Shown one piece after another: positions 1 through 8,543 of a DNA stretch of 64,000 nt. The stretch's first letter is position 1; each line of letters starts with the position of its first letter. The position numbers and the translations under genes are program-made. The notes below the pieces were generated by a model that worked only from the letters and a program-made list of their open reading frames with translations, was not told where the DNA came from and searched no databases. The DNA is from CAWGOF01 sp963824225 (GTDB lineage Bacteria; Acidobacteriota; Polarisedimenticolia; Polarisedimenticolales; Polarisedimenticolaceae), in contig CAWGOF010000003.1 of NCBI GenBank assembly GCA_963824225.1, positions 2,852,001 through 2,916,000 of the forward strand. Direction: 5' to 3'.

Positions 1-441
1 ACAACCGCCGCCGAAGCGCAGGTACGCCGTGTCGTCCTCGATGGCCACGAGGTCGATGAATCCGCCGTGCGACGCGACGGCCGGGTTGATCTTCTCGTCG
101 AGCGCCTTCTGCACCGCCTCGGCCATCGGTCCGCTCGGTCGCGGCTGCCCCGCGTTCGGCGCGTCGACCTTGAACCCGCTTCCGCCGAGGTTGTCCACGA
201 AGTCGACGCTCGCACCCTCGAGATACTTCGCGCTCGTCGGGTCCATGTACACGAGGAATCCGCCGACGTCCTGGACCACGTCGTCGCTCGTCGCCTGGTC
301 CGGCGCGACGAAGTTCAGCGCGAACTCCGGATGATGGGTGCCGCCCCCCTGCACGATGACGCGCAGGCCGTGGCCTTCGCGCTGTTCCGCGGCGACGATC
401 TCGGTGAACTTCTTCCTGGCCGCTTCGGTGACCTGGATCAT
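1..441 (-). CDS. nfuA: Fe-S biogenesis protein NfuA, 3' end outside window
   Basis: The reverse strand is open from an ATG at 441 to the window edge (147 codons, no stop reached). The N-terminal half (MIQVTEAARKKF, GGTHHPEFALNF) resembles the degenerate A-type (HesB/IscA-like) domain of NfuA. After a short linker, residues from about 100 (MAEAVQKALDEKINPAVASH) form a NifU-like domain, and the last visible residues, YLRFGGGC, are the start of its CxxC cluster-binding motif. The family carries [4Fe-4S] clusters to apo-proteins in the cytoplasm. The second Cys lies beyond the edge. The domain order is clear; the remaining doubt concerns only the missing end. Confidence 0.85.
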   Translation of the reverse strand, partial: MIQVTEAARKKFTEIVAAEQREGHGLRVIVQGGGTHHPEFALNFVAPDQATSDDVVQDVGGFLVYMDPTSAKYLEGASVDFVDNLGGSGFKVDAPNAGQPRPSGPMAEAVQKALDEKINPAVASHGGFIDLVAIEDDTAYLRFGGGC

Positions 442-561
442 GGCTGGCTCCCGGGATGGGTCGTCCATCACTGTACCATTGGCCATGGGGGCCGGTCGGC
501 GGTTCTTGACCTCCGAGCTAGACTGTCCCGCGCTCGACACTTTCGGGCAAAGAGGAAGCCG

Positions 562-1617
562 ATGATTCGACGTTCCGCCGTCTTTGCCGGCCTGCTGCTG
601 GCCACGTTCCTGCCCGTCCTGGCCCAGGAAGCCGAGGTCGTCCTCGGCGGGCGGATCCTCGATTCCCAGGACCGGCCGGCCGTGGGCTACCGCGTCGTTC
701 TGCGCGTCGAGGGCGGCACGGACGTGTTCCTCAGCTCGCCCGCCGACGACGAAGGGAACTACAGCGTAGCGGTGCCCTCGGGGCAGCCGTACGTGATCGT
801 CGCGGCGATCGCGCCGAACGGCGACCGAACCGCGCTCCCGGTGCTCCCGCCGATCGCGGCGCATCCGGGCACGCGCGAGGATGTGGCGTTGCCGTTCTCG
901 CTCGGAGCGATCGCGTCGGCGTTTCCCCAGACGTTTCCCAAGGGCGATCGGCTGTTCCTCGCCTTCGCCGAGGATGCGACGATCGCCGATGGCCTCACCG
1001 CGGGCCCCCAGGTCGAGCACGACGAATTCGAGTCCGGCAGCACGGACGGTATCGAGGTTCTCGGCGCCGTGTCGTTCGAGAGCATTCCGCGCGTCGAGTT
1101 CGGCGCACGCCTGGGCTTCGAAGATGGGGAGACGGACAGCGGTCTGCGCGATCTCGATGCGTGGCTCAAGGTCGAGCTCGTGCACGCGCGCAAGACGCGG
1201 TTCGCCGTCGGCGGGCTCGTCACGCTGCCGACGGGCGACGCGGACGCCGGGACCGGCACCGACGCGTTCAGCTCGAAGCTGTTCGGCGCGCTGCGGTTCG
1301 CGGCGGCACCGTTCATCCTGTCGGCCCATGCGGGCGTGCGGGTCACGGGCGATGGCGAGATACTCGGGACGCCCCTCGACGGCACGCCGTCGTTCGACGC
1401 GGGCTTGTCGGCGATCTGGCCCATGGGCGGACGGCTCGCGCTCGTCGGCGAGACGTTCTACGAGGGCGCGCGCTTCGACGGGCTCGACGACGACGCACGC
1501 GCCCTCGTGGGCGTGAACTGGAGGCTGATCCAGTTCGGCCACGCGCGCCTGGCCGGCGGCGTCGGGCTGACCGACGCCGCCCCCGACTGGTTCGTCGTCG
1601 CCGGCTGGCTCTTCTGA
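562..1617 (+). CDS. Exported protein with regulatory-like beta-sandwich and barrel domain
   Basis: A 351-aa protein starting at the ATG at 562, behind the purine-rich site agaggaag. Residues 1-21 are a clear signal peptide (MIRRSAVFAGLLLATFLPVLAQ). Residues about 25-110 look like a carboxypeptidase-regulatory-like beta-sandwich (GRILDSQDRPAVGYRVVLRV). The remainder has alternating hydrophobic strands and ends in WLF, a terminal Phe typical of outer-membrane barrels folded by BamA. I infer an outer-membrane location; the substrate or partner is unknown. It converges on the LVIVD/cupredoxin gene with an 18-bp gap. Confidence 0.65.
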   Translation: MIRRSAVFAGLLLATFLPVLAQEAEVVLGGRILDSQDRPAVGYRVVLRVEGGTDVFLSSPADDEGNYSVAVPSGQPYVIVAAIAPNGDRTALPVLPPIAAHPGTREDVALPFSLGAIASAFPQTFPKGDRLFLAFAEDATIADGLTAGPQVEHDEFESGSTDGIEVLGAVSFESIPRVEFGARLGFEDGETDSGLRDLDAWLKVELVHARKTRFAVGGLVTLPTGDADAGTGTDAFSSKLFGALRFAAAPFILSAHAGVRVTGDGEILGTPLDGTPSFDAGLSAIWPMGGRLALVGETFYEGARFDGLDDDARALVGVNWRLIQFGHARLAGGVGLTDAAPDWFVVAGWLF

Positions 1618-1635
1618 GAAACGGAGCGTGTCCCG

Positions 1636-3225
1636 TTATTGGCCGCAGGTGTTGGCCAGATCCTTGGCGAGGATCCCGCACTGACCTGAGGCGCCACCGG
1701 CTGCGGGCCCGATCCGCTCGTTGCCCGCGCTGTTCTTGCCCCACGCGCCCTCGGTCGTCGCGTCGTCGTTGGCGACGATCAACCACCAGACGAGCCCTTC
1801 GGGATCGATCGTCGTCAGTGGTGCCGGGTTCCAGACGAAGGGCGATGTGATCCCGATATTGCAGGTCGATCCGTGCAGGCCGAGCGCTCCGCCGAGCGCC
1901 GGCGGGAACGTCGTTCCGCCGCCGACCACGATGTGGTGGTCGAGAGCGCCGGTACAGGTCCCCGTGTCGTAGGTCAGCGTCAAGCTCGTTCCCGCCGCGT
2001 CGTTCTTCGATACCCGCATCATGACGCCCGGCGGCCTGTCCGGGACGCCTGGGGGGCCGGTCGGCGCGATATCCTGAACGATCACGACACCGCGCATGCC
2101 GACGGCCTCGTGAATCACGCAGAAATACGGGTATTGACCCGGGAGGCTGAAGGTCACGGAGAACTGGAATGCGGCCGTCGTGGCATTGCCCGACCGGAAC
2201 GACTCGGGCGCGACGGTTCCACCACATCCCCCGGGATCGCTATCGCCATCGCAGGCTTCGACGTTGTGGGGCACGCCGGAGAGCGCCTTGTTCCAGGTCA
2301 CGGTGTCGTCTGGATCGACCGTCACCTGCTGCGGGCTGAAGAAGCTCGTTCCCACGGTCACGTTGAACGTCGCCTCGCCAGCGTCTGTGTCTCGCAGCGC
2401 GAGGATCCCGTCCTCGGTCGCGACGTAGATCGCGCGCCCGGCGACCTCGATCGCCCGGGCCCCCGCGAGCGGCATCTCGTGCACGAGGCGCGGCTCGCTG
2501 CCCGCGATGTCGAGCAAGCGCAGCGAGCTCCCGTCGAGAGCGAAGAGACGCTCGCCCGATGCCGCGAGGGCCTGGATCTCGGCGCCGGCATCGAAGCCGA
2601 TCTCGCGTGTCAGGGTCGGACGCAGCGGGTCCGACACGTCGATGACCGCGACGCGGCGACCCTCGAACGCGACGTACGCGGTCAAGCCGGAGGACGTGAC
2701 GGCGCGCGCTCGACCTCGGAGTGGCAGCTCGCCCGCGGCGAGCAGGTCGCCGACCTCGCGATGCTCGGAACCGTGGTGGGCGTGGGCGACGATCTCGTAG
2801 AGGCGCAGCGCGCGGTCCTGCTCGACGACGATCAGGTAGTCCCCGACGCGACCGAGCAACACCTCTCCTCGAGGAGCGGGATCGAGAGTCACCGGCCGGC
2901 CGCCCTCGCCCGGTCGATCGAGCCGGAAGCGGTCGAGGCGGCCGCCCGACGTAGCGACGTACAGGAGATCGCCCGCGGCGACCCCGTCGAGCGCGGGTCC
3001 CGAGCGCTCGATCCGCGCCCGGGGCTCGGGCGCCGGCGCAGCGAGAGCCACGTGGATCGGCCCGTAGCCACCGTAGACCAGACGATCGCCCTCGAGCGCG
3101 AGCCACACGGCGCGCGCTCCGGGGATCCGGCCGGTCTCGGCGAAGCGCGCTCCGGCCCAGGCAACGTGGGTCGCGAGCGAGCACAGCGATAGAACGACGA
3201 CCGCGGCTCGGCGCCGTACCGTCAT
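1636..3225 (-). CDS. Exported LVIVD-repeat protein with C-terminal cupredoxin domain
   Basis: A 529-aa protein with a signal peptide (cleavage near THVAWA). Residues about 30-280 contain propeller-like LVIVD-type repeats (VAVIDVSDPLRPTLTREIGF, LRLLDIAGSEPRLVHEMPL). Residues about 285-380 form a plastocyanin/azurin-type domain (TSFFSPQQVTVDPDDTVTW) with the copper ligands visible as HNVEAC and FCVIHEAVGM, giving His, Cys, His and Met. A C-terminal segment of about 130 residues with Cys pairs is not recognised. Likely a periplasmic or surface electron-transfer or copper-binding protein. The fusion of the two modules is clear in sequence; the partner is unknown. Confidence 0.75.
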   Translation of the reverse strand: MTVRRRAAVVVLSLCSLATHVAWAGARFAETGRIPGARAVWLALEGDRLVYGGYGPIHVALAAPAPEPRARIERSGPALDGVAAGDLLYVATSGGRLDRFRLDRPGEGGRPVTLDPAPRGEVLLGRVGDYLIVVEQDRALRLYEIVAHAHHGSEHREVGDLLAAGELPLRGRARAVTSSGLTAYVAFEGRRVAVIDVSDPLRPTLTREIGFDAGAEIQALAASGERLFALDGSSLRLLDIAGSEPRLVHEMPLAGARAIEVAGRAIYVATEDGILALRDTDAGEATFNVTVGTSFFSPQQVTVDPDDTVTWNKALSGVPHNVEACDGDSDPGGCGGTVAPESFRSGNATTAAFQFSVTFSLPGQYPYFCVIHEAVGMRGVVIVQDIAPTGPPGVPDRPPGVMMRVSKNDAAGTSLTLTYDTGTCTGALDHHIVVGGGTTFPPALGGALGLHGSTCNIGITSPFVWNPAPLTTIDPEGLVWWLIVANDDATTEGAWGKNSAGNERIGPAAGGASGQCGILAKDLANTCGQ

Positions 3226-3343
3226 GACACCCCCGAAGCTCGCCCCTGTGCCCCCGTATTGTGCCGCGAACCGGCCCGAATTGGGCAGAGAATCTCCCGC
3301 AAACGGCGTTTACTGGGCGTATATGCATCGTGGGGAGGCCGGG

Positions 3344-3526
3344 ATGCACAGCCAGTTCGAGGAGTTGAACCTCTACGCGTACCACACGCTGCGTAGCGCT
3401 GTGCTCGACGTCGTCATCTGGTGCCTCGGACCGATCGTCGACGACACCCGGACCTACGGACCGCTGCGGCGGTGCCTTGCGGTGGCGACGTGCCACGCCT
3501 GTCGTCGGTGGTATCGAATCGGGTAA
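3344..3526 (+). CDS. Small hypothetical protein, Cys-rich C-terminus
   Basis: A 60-aa frame from the ATG at 3344, with a good ribosome site (gggagg) about 7 nt upstream. Third codon positions are almost all G or C, as in neighbouring genes, which argues for real coding. The protein has a hydrophobic stretch (SAVLDVVIWCLGPIV) and a basic tail with three Cys and one His (CLAVATCHACRRW). It ends 12 bp before the ferredoxin gene and may be co-transcribed with it. I do not recognise a family. An upstream in-frame extension to 3224 exists but overlaps the 5' end of the divergent gene and lacks a ribosome site. Confidence 0.45.
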   Translation: MHSQFEELNLYAYHTLRSAVLDVVIWCLGPIVDDTRTYGPLRRCLAVATCHACRRWYRIG

Positions 3527-3538
3527 GCTAGCCCCCGC

Positions 3539-3784
3539 ATGCCGCCGATCCTCGAGCGCAAGACCGCGGGGCTCACCGTCCGCATCGACCGGAACACCTG
3601 CATGGCCAACGCGGCCTGTGTGAAGATCGCGCCCGAGGTGTTCTTCGTCGACGACGAGTCGATCTGTGCGTTCGTCGAGCCCGCGACCGAGATCGAGCGC
3701 GAACGCCTGATCGAGGCGTGCCGGCTGTGTCCCGTCGACGCGCTGATCGTCATCGACGAGGACGGTCAGACGATCGTGCCCTGA
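3539..3784 (+). CDS. Small ferredoxin, 3Fe-4S/4Fe-4S single-cluster type
   Basis: An 81-aa soluble protein. The cluster motif is split as in ferredoxins that serve cytochromes P450: C21-MANAA-C27 near the N-terminus and C61-RL-C64-P near the C-terminus. In the first motif the position of the usual middle Cys is Asn24, which favours a [3Fe-4S] cluster or a [4Fe-4S] cluster with a non-Cys ligand. An additional C43 lies between the motifs. No P450 or reductase gene is next to it, so the redox partner cannot be named. It is followed on the opposite strand by the phosphoesterase gene. Confidence 0.85.
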   Translation: MPPILERKTAGLTVRIDRNTCMANAACVKIAPEVFFVDDESICAFVEPATEIERERLIEACRLCPVDALIVIDEDGQTIVP

Positions 3785-3791
3785 TCGACGA

Positions 3792-4547
3792 TCACCAGAT
3801 TCGCTCCTCGACCGTTCCGTCCTCCGCCCGGCGCACGGACCGCACCGCGGCCGGTCCCGACTCGTCCCACGCGACGCGCCACACGATCTCCTGCGCGTAG
3901 GGCACGCCGAGCGCCCCGGCGTTGACGCATCGAACCCCGTCGAGGATCGTCGCGCCCCATGCCTCGTGGATGTGACCGCACAGCACGAGCTTCGGCCGCG
4001 CACGAGCGATCCAGCTGCGGACGGCGCGGCTTCCGACGTGCAGACCGCGATGCGTGCGGTCGAGCGCCGTCGAGCGCGGCGGAGTGTGGGTGACGAACAG
4101 GTCGATCGGCGGTGCATCGGCGACGAGGAGCGGGCGCAGCGCGAGGGCGGCTTCCTTTTCCAACCACTCGTAGGCGAAGCCGAACTTCGTCGGTCCCGCT
4201 CCGCCCAAGCCGACGATCGACAGGCCGGCCATCGTGCAGCGTCGCTGGTCGCAGTTCACGGCCGACGTGTGCTCGGGCGGATCGCGCAGATCGTGATTCC
4301 CCGGAACGAACGCGACCGGGGCGCGCAACGCGTCGTGGACGGCGCCGAGCACGCGCACGACCGACGCATCGTGCGGCGCACGGCCGCTCAGCCGCTCGTC
4401 CCCCCACGGCGGATCGATGCCGACGTCGCCCACGAGAACCGCCAGGGCCGGCCGTGCACCGCGCGCGAGGTCGAGCGTGCGGCCGAGTCGCTCCTCCTCT
4501 CCGTGCACGTCCCCGACGACGACGATCTCGAGCGCCACGCCGGGCAT
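3792..4547 (-). CDS. Calcineurin-like metallophosphoesterase
   Basis: A 251-aa cytoplasmic protein started at the ATG at 4547 because the family begins directly with the first metal motif (EIVVVGDVHG). All motifs of the superfamily are visible: D13-x-H15, G40-D41, G83-N-H-D86, a histidine in LFVTHTPP and GHIHEAW near residue 190. The family binds two metal ions and hydrolyses phosphomonoesters or diesters; the substrate here is unknown. It is divergent from the HTH-TPR regulator, sharing a gap of 108 bp. Confidence 0.8.
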   Translation of the reverse strand: MPGVALEIVVVGDVHGEEERLGRTLDLARGARPALAVLVGDVGIDPPWGDERLSGRAPHDASVVRVLGAVHDALRAPVAFVPGNHDLRDPPEHTSAVNCDQRRCTMAGLSIVGLGGAGPTKFGFAYEWLEKEAALALRPLLVADAPPIDLFVTHTPPRSTALDRTHRGLHVGSRAVRSWIARARPKLVLCGHIHEAWGATILDGVRCVNAGALGVPYAQEIVWRVAWDESGPAAVRSVRRAEDGTVEERIW

Positions 4548-4618
4548 TGTAGGAGCACAAGCCCGACCGCTAAGAAAGTCGTTGCTGATCCACAACCACG
4601 CTCGCACGCGGGCGGCGA

Positions 4619-4647
4619 TTGACCCTCGGTGTGCCTCGGGGTATATC
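4619..4647 (+). promoter_or_regulatory. Sigma70-type promoter of the first HTH-TPR regulator
   Basis: TTGACC at 4619-4624 and TATATC at 4642-4647 are separated by exactly 17 nt. The expected transcription start (about 4654) lies right at the ATG at 4656, so the mRNA may be leaderless or nearly so. Inferred from sequence only. Confidence 0.55.
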
Positions 4648-4655
4648 AGCAGGCG

Positions 4656-5855
4656 ATGGAGCACGCGGCGATCGCATTCGGCCGCTACCTGAGATCGCTT
4701 CGCGAGCGCCGCGGGCTGTCTCTGCCACAGGCCGCGCTCCTCTCCACCTCGTCGGTCAAGCCACTCGACAAGGGGACCCTGTCGCGTCTCGAGCACGGGC
4801 GCCAGCGACCCCCGGTGTCGGCGCTGATCCCGATCTGCCACATCTACCAGATCTCGGCCAATGCGCTCGTCGAGCGGCTCGAGCTCGACACGGAGCTCGA
4901 TCGCGCAGGGGCGCCGGCGACCGACGGGATCGCCGTGCGCGACCTGCTACGCCGCGGGCGGATCGCGCTCACGCAAACGGGTCGCAAGTGGGACGCCTAC
5001 GCGTACTTTCGCGATGCCGCGTGCCGCGCGGCGAAGCCGGACGACGCCGACCCCTTAGGCGCGCGCACGGAGCAAGAGCGTTTCGCGGCCCATCTGAATC
5101 TGGCCACCGTGATCCGCTCGCTGGGCAAGAACCGGCTCGCCCTGCACGAGCTGAGCGAGATCGAGCGCTCCCGCGCCGGCTCGAATGCCGAGCGCTCGAT
5201 CGTGCTCGACCGTCTGTCGAACTGCTACCGCTGCCTCGGGGAGCTCGGCGCGGCCGCGCGCTACGCGGAGCATGCGATCGACGCCGCCCGTTCGGCCGGC
5301 GAGCCACGCGTGCTCGCGTTCGCCGAATTCTCGCGCTCGTCCGTGGCGTTCGATCGCGGGGACGTCGAGCGCGGGATCGCCGAGCTCGGTGAGGCGTTCC
5401 GGACGTACCGCGATGCGGGAACCCACGGCGGAACGCTGAGCTGGTCCCCGTCGTTCGAGGTCGACGCGCTGCTCCGATTGTGCGAGGCGTACCTCGAGAC
5501 CGGGGCGCACGAGAAGGCCGGGCGCGCGGCCCTGGGCGCACGCAAGCTCGCCACGCAGCATGCGCTGCCGTCGGGTCTGGCGTACAGCGACCTGTTCCTG
5601 GGCCAGCTCGACGCGCATGCGGGAAGACGGGACGACGCCGTCCGGAGGTGGCGCCGGGCCGTGGCCCAAGCGGTCGAGCTGCACAACCAGCGCCTCGCGT
5701 TCGCCGCGGAGTTCTTCGTGTACAGGAGCGCGCTCGACGCCGGCTATGGCGCGCTCGCCCGTGCGGCCCACCGACGGCTCGAGCGGCTCGCGCCGTGGGT
5801 CCCGATGCACCTGCAGCTCGTCGTCCAATTCCGCGAGACATCGCGGTCCAACTGA
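4656..5855 (+). CDS. XRE-family HTH regulator with C-terminal TPR domain
   Basis: A 399-aa protein. Residues about 5-70 are an XRE-type helix-turn-helix (FGRYLRSLRERRGLSLPQAA, GTLSRLEHGRQRPP). Residues about 100-390 are repeated helix pairs of TPR type (HLNLATVIRSLGKNRLALHE, DRLSNCYRCLGELGAAARYA). The HTH-plus-TPR layout and length are those of RRNPP-type regulators (PlcR, Rgg, Rap), in which the TPR groove binds a peptide; that function is inference here. The start at 4656 was chosen over a GTG-like extension because the promoter sits just upstream. A 12-bp gap separates it from a small exported protein gene. It resembles the regulator at 25449-26621 in the HTH and linker (ALVERLELDTEL versus ALAERFEVDLLR). 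Confidence 0.8.
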   Translation: MEHAAIAFGRYLRSLRERRGLSLPQAALLSTSSVKPLDKGTLSRLEHGRQRPPVSALIPICHIYQISANALVERLELDTELDRAGAPATDGIAVRDLLRRGRIALTQTGRKWDAYAYFRDAACRAAKPDDADPLGARTEQERFAAHLNLATVIRSLGKNRLALHELSEIERSRAGSNAERSIVLDRLSNCYRCLGELGAAARYAEHAIDAARSAGEPRVLAFAEFSRSSVAFDRGDVERGIAELGEAFRTYRDAGTHGGTLSWSPSFEVDALLRLCEAYLETGAHEKAGRAALGARKLATQHALPSGLAYSDLFLGQLDAHAGRRDDAVRRWRRAVAQAVELHNQRLAFAAEFFVYRSALDAGYGALARAAHRRLERLAPWVPMHLQLVVQFRETSRSN

Positions 5856-5867
5856 AGAGGGGCAACC

Positions 5868-6260
5868 ATGAACGGAATGCGTACCACGATCGGTGTCGCG
5901 ATCCTGGTCGGGCTGGTCTGTGCGCCCGCCGTCCGGGCGGCCTGTAACACGCCGATCGCCGTGGGCGTCATCGCCACGAACGGCACGACGTTCACGGCCA
6001 CGCTGACGAACTCGAGCGACGCCACGTTCAAGGGGTATTTCAATGTCGAGGCCGGCCTCAAGGACGGAAGCACCGAAAAGACGAGCCTCACCATTGGAGT
6101 TGCCGCGGGTGGCTCGACCACGGTGACCTCGTCCTTCGCGATCGAGATCGACACGATCATCGATGCCCAAGCGTGCGACAAGCCGGGGGGCATCACCGAG
6201 ACTCCCGACCCGGTGATCGTGATACCACCGCCGTCGCCCGAAGAAGGCAGAGAGGACTGA
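5868..6260 (+). CDS. Small exported protein downstream of HTH-TPR regulator
   Basis: A 130-aa protein with a ribosome site (gaggggc) before the ATG. Residues 1-25 form a signal peptide (VGLVCAPAVRA, cleavage before ACNTPIA). The mature part is a beta-rich domain of about 80 residues rich in Thr, Ser and Gly (FTATLTNSSDATFKGYFNVE) and holds two Cys (in ACNT and AQACDKP). It ends in a Pro-rich acidic tail (DPVIVIPPPSPEEGRED). No known family is recognised. Its position 12 bp after the regulator gene implies a shared transcript and perhaps a signal or target relation. Confidence 0.65.
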   Translation: MNGMRTTIGVAILVGLVCAPAVRAACNTPIAVGVIATNGTTFTATLTNSSDATFKGYFNVEAGLKDGSTEKTSLTIGVAAGGSTTVTSSFAIEIDTIIDAQACDKPGGITETPDPVIVIPPPSPEEGRED

Positions 6261-6266
6261 TCGCCG

Positions 6267-6968
6267 TCACGCGGTCCGGCGGCGCAGGGTCAGGGCGAGG
6301 CTCAGCGCCGCGTAGTACGCGACGTAGGCCAGGGACAGCCCGGTGAGCCACGGCGCGCTGCTCGGGAGCCGCGACACGATGAGCACGAGGCTCACGAGCC
6401 ATGCCGCGGTCAGAGCGATCGTCGTCCGCCTCAGCACCGAGAGGCGGTTGGGGTACACGCAGTACACCGGCGCGAACGACAGCGCGCCGAGAAGGGCGAT
6501 CAGTCCCAGGCTGATCGCCGGAGCGGGGCGCAGCACGACCAGGTACAGAGCGACGACGTTCCAGCACGACGGGAAGCCGCGAAACAGACCGTCCTTCGTC
6601 TTGGCCTCGACGTGCGCGAACTGGACGGCCGAGACGATGCACATCCAGGCCGCGGCGACGAGGTCCGTGCCTGCCGGCAGCAGCCCCGAGCGGTGCACGA
6701 GAACGGCGGGCACGACGACGTAGGTCAGATAATCGACCACGTTGTCGAGCAGCGCGCCGTCGATCGACGGCACCAGGCGTCGGACGTCGAACGTGCGGGC
6801 CAGCGGGCCATCGATGCCGTCGATCGCGAGAGCGACGCAGAGCCACAGGAACGCCGCCTTCTCGCGGCCTTCCGCGGCCGCGACGAGCGCGACGAGCCCG
6901 CAGCCCGCGCCGCTCGCGGTCAACGCGTGAACCAGGACCGCGGCGAGAACGCGCGAAGCGCTCGGCAT
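6267..6968 (-). CDS. pcs: Phosphatidylcholine synthase (CDP-alcohol phosphatidyltransferase)
   Basis: A 233-aa polytopic membrane protein. The CDP-alcohol phosphatidyltransferase signature is complete: D50-G-I-D53-G-PLA-R58, then G71-ALL-D75-NVV-D79. The text around it (IDGIDGPLAR, LLDNVVDYLTYVVVPA, KTKDGLFRGFPSCWNVVALY) matches the bacterial Pcs branch, which joins choline directly to CDP-diacylglycerol. This implies phosphatidylcholine in the membrane and a need for external choline. No choline transporter is visible in the window. The assignment to Pcs rather than PssA or PgsA rests on the DYLTYV and GFPSCWN segments. Confidence 0.8.
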   Translation of the reverse strand: MPSASRVLAAVLVHALTASGAGCGLVALVAAAEGREKAAFLWLCVALAIDGIDGPLARTFDVRRLVPSIDGALLDNVVDYLTYVVVPAVLVHRSGLLPAGTDLVAAAWMCIVSAVQFAHVEAKTKDGLFRGFPSCWNVVALYLVVLRPAPAISLGLIALLGALSFAPVYCVYPNRLSVLRRTTIALTAAWLVSLVLIVSRLPSSAPWLTGLSLAYVAYYAALSLALTLRRRTA

Positions 6969-7097
6969 CCGTTCTCATCCTAAACGGTTTTGTAAGTCGC
7001 GTTCCGGTTTCGTACGGCGCCGCGCGAGAAACGCGCGGGGCACCGCGCGCATCCCCTGGATCCCGATCGTCGCCGAGCTTACATTCTGCCGAGCCGC

Positions 7098-8486
7098 ATG
7101 TCGCTCTACGGTGCAGCTCGGCGATGGTTCGAGGACGCCCCTCGGGAGCCCGTGCGGCCGCCCGACGCGTCGAGCCACGGCGAGTCGGCGCTGCGCGCGG
7201 ACGCCGAGCGGATCCTGCACGCGGCGATCGACGCCGTCGATCCCGAGCGGCGCACGGTCGAAGCGCTGCACTCGCACCGCCGCGCGATCCCGGTCGAGGG
7301 CCGAGTGTGGGTCGCCGGGTTCGGTCGTGCGGCCGCGGCGATGGCGCGCGGCGTCCATGCGGTCCTGGACGACCGTGTGGAGAGCGGCGTGCTGATCGTT
7401 CCGCATGGGACGAACACCTACGTGTCGCCACGCTACGACGTGTTCCGCGGTGGGCACCCGATGCCCGACGAGGCGGGCGTCGCCGGCGCGCGGGCGATCC
7501 GGCAGATGGCCCAAGAAGCCGACGAGGCCGATGTCCTGCTGTGCCTCGTCTCGGGCGGCGGCTCGGCTCTCCTGACCCTGCCGCCCGACGACATGCCGCT
7601 GTCCGACGTGCAGACGGTGACCCGGATGCTCGTCCGCAGCGGGGTGCGCCTGGAAGAGATGAGCTGCGTGCGCAAGCACCTGGACCTGCTCAAGGGCGGC
7701 CAGCTCGTGCGCGAAGCGGCGCCCGGGCGCGTCCTCGCGCTCGTGCTGTCGGACGTGCCCGGCGATCCACTCGACGTGATCGCGTCGGGGCCGCTCGCCC
7801 CCGATCCCTCGCGGTTCACCGACGCTGCGGCGGTGCTCAAGCGCCACGGCATCTACGCCGAGCTGCCGCTCGCCGCCCGGGGCTGGCTCGACCGCGGCGT
7901 GTGCGGTGAGATCGCGGACACCCCCGATCGCAGCGATCCGATGTTCCTGCGCACCACGTCGGTCGTGATCGGAAACGGCGAGCTGGCCGCACGGGCGGCG
8001 TGCGAGGCGGCCGAGAAGCTGGGCTACGACGCGCAGATCCTGAGCGTGACGCTCGGAGGGTCGGGCGCACAGGCCGGGAGCTTCCTCGCCGAGACGGCGC
8101 GGGTCCTTGCCGCGTCCCGCGAGGCGCACGAACGACCGCTGTGCGTCGTGACGGCGGGCGCGCGCGGAGACGTCGGCGCTCCCGATGGACGCAACCAGAC
8201 CTTGGCCCTGGCCGCGGCCGCAGGGATCGCCGGTCTCGACTCGACGCTCGTGGCCTCGATGGCGTCCGACGGGATCGACGACGCGAGCGGTGCCGCGGGC
8301 GCGATCGTCACGGGCAATACTGCGTCCCGCGCCGCCCGGGCGGGCTTCGAGCTGCGGGACGCGGTCGCGCGCAACCAGGCGCTGCAGGTGCTCACCGAGC
8401 TCGATGACCGGATCGAGAGCGGTCCGACGTCCACGCACGTCGGCGACATCCAGGTCCTGCTCCTCGGGGCCGCGCCGCAGAACTAG
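7098..8486 (+). CDS. Glycerate 2-kinase, DUF4147/MOFRL family
   Basis: A 462-aa cytoplasmic enzyme. The N-terminal DUF4147 domain shows GRVWVAGFGRAAAAMARGVH, GGHPMPDEAGVAGA and the phosphate-handling loop LVSGGGSALL. The C-terminal MOFRL domain contains VVTAGARGDVGAPDGRNQ and SDGIDDASGAAGAIV. Family members phosphorylate D-glycerate to 2-phosphoglycerate with ATP, feeding serine-cycle or glyoxylate-derived carbon into glycolysis. Length is normal for the family. It is divergent from pcs and is followed after 57 bp by the OPT transporter, possibly in the same transcript. Confidence 0.88.
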   Translation: MSLYGAARRWFEDAPREPVRPPDASSHGESALRADAERILHAAIDAVDPERRTVEALHSHRRAIPVEGRVWVAGFGRAAAAMARGVHAVLDDRVESGVLIVPHGTNTYVSPRYDVFRGGHPMPDEAGVAGARAIRQMAQEADEADVLLCLVSGGGSALLTLPPDDMPLSDVQTVTRMLVRSGVRLEEMSCVRKHLDLLKGGQLVREAAPGRVLALVLSDVPGDPLDVIASGPLAPDPSRFTDAAAVLKRHGIYAELPLAARGWLDRGVCGEIADTPDRSDPMFLRTTSVVIGNGELAARAACEAAEKLGYDAQILSVTLGGSGAQAGSFLAETARVLAASREAHERPLCVVTAGARGDVGAPDGRNQTLALAAAAGIAGLDSTLVASMASDGIDDASGAAGAIVTGNTASRAARAGFELRDAVARNQALQVLTELDDRIESGPTSTHVGDIQVLLLGAAPQN

Positions 8487-8543
8487 GGTTCCGGCCTCGC
8501 GCATCCTGCAGTAGGATTCGGGTTCGCTGACCCCGCCGAACCG

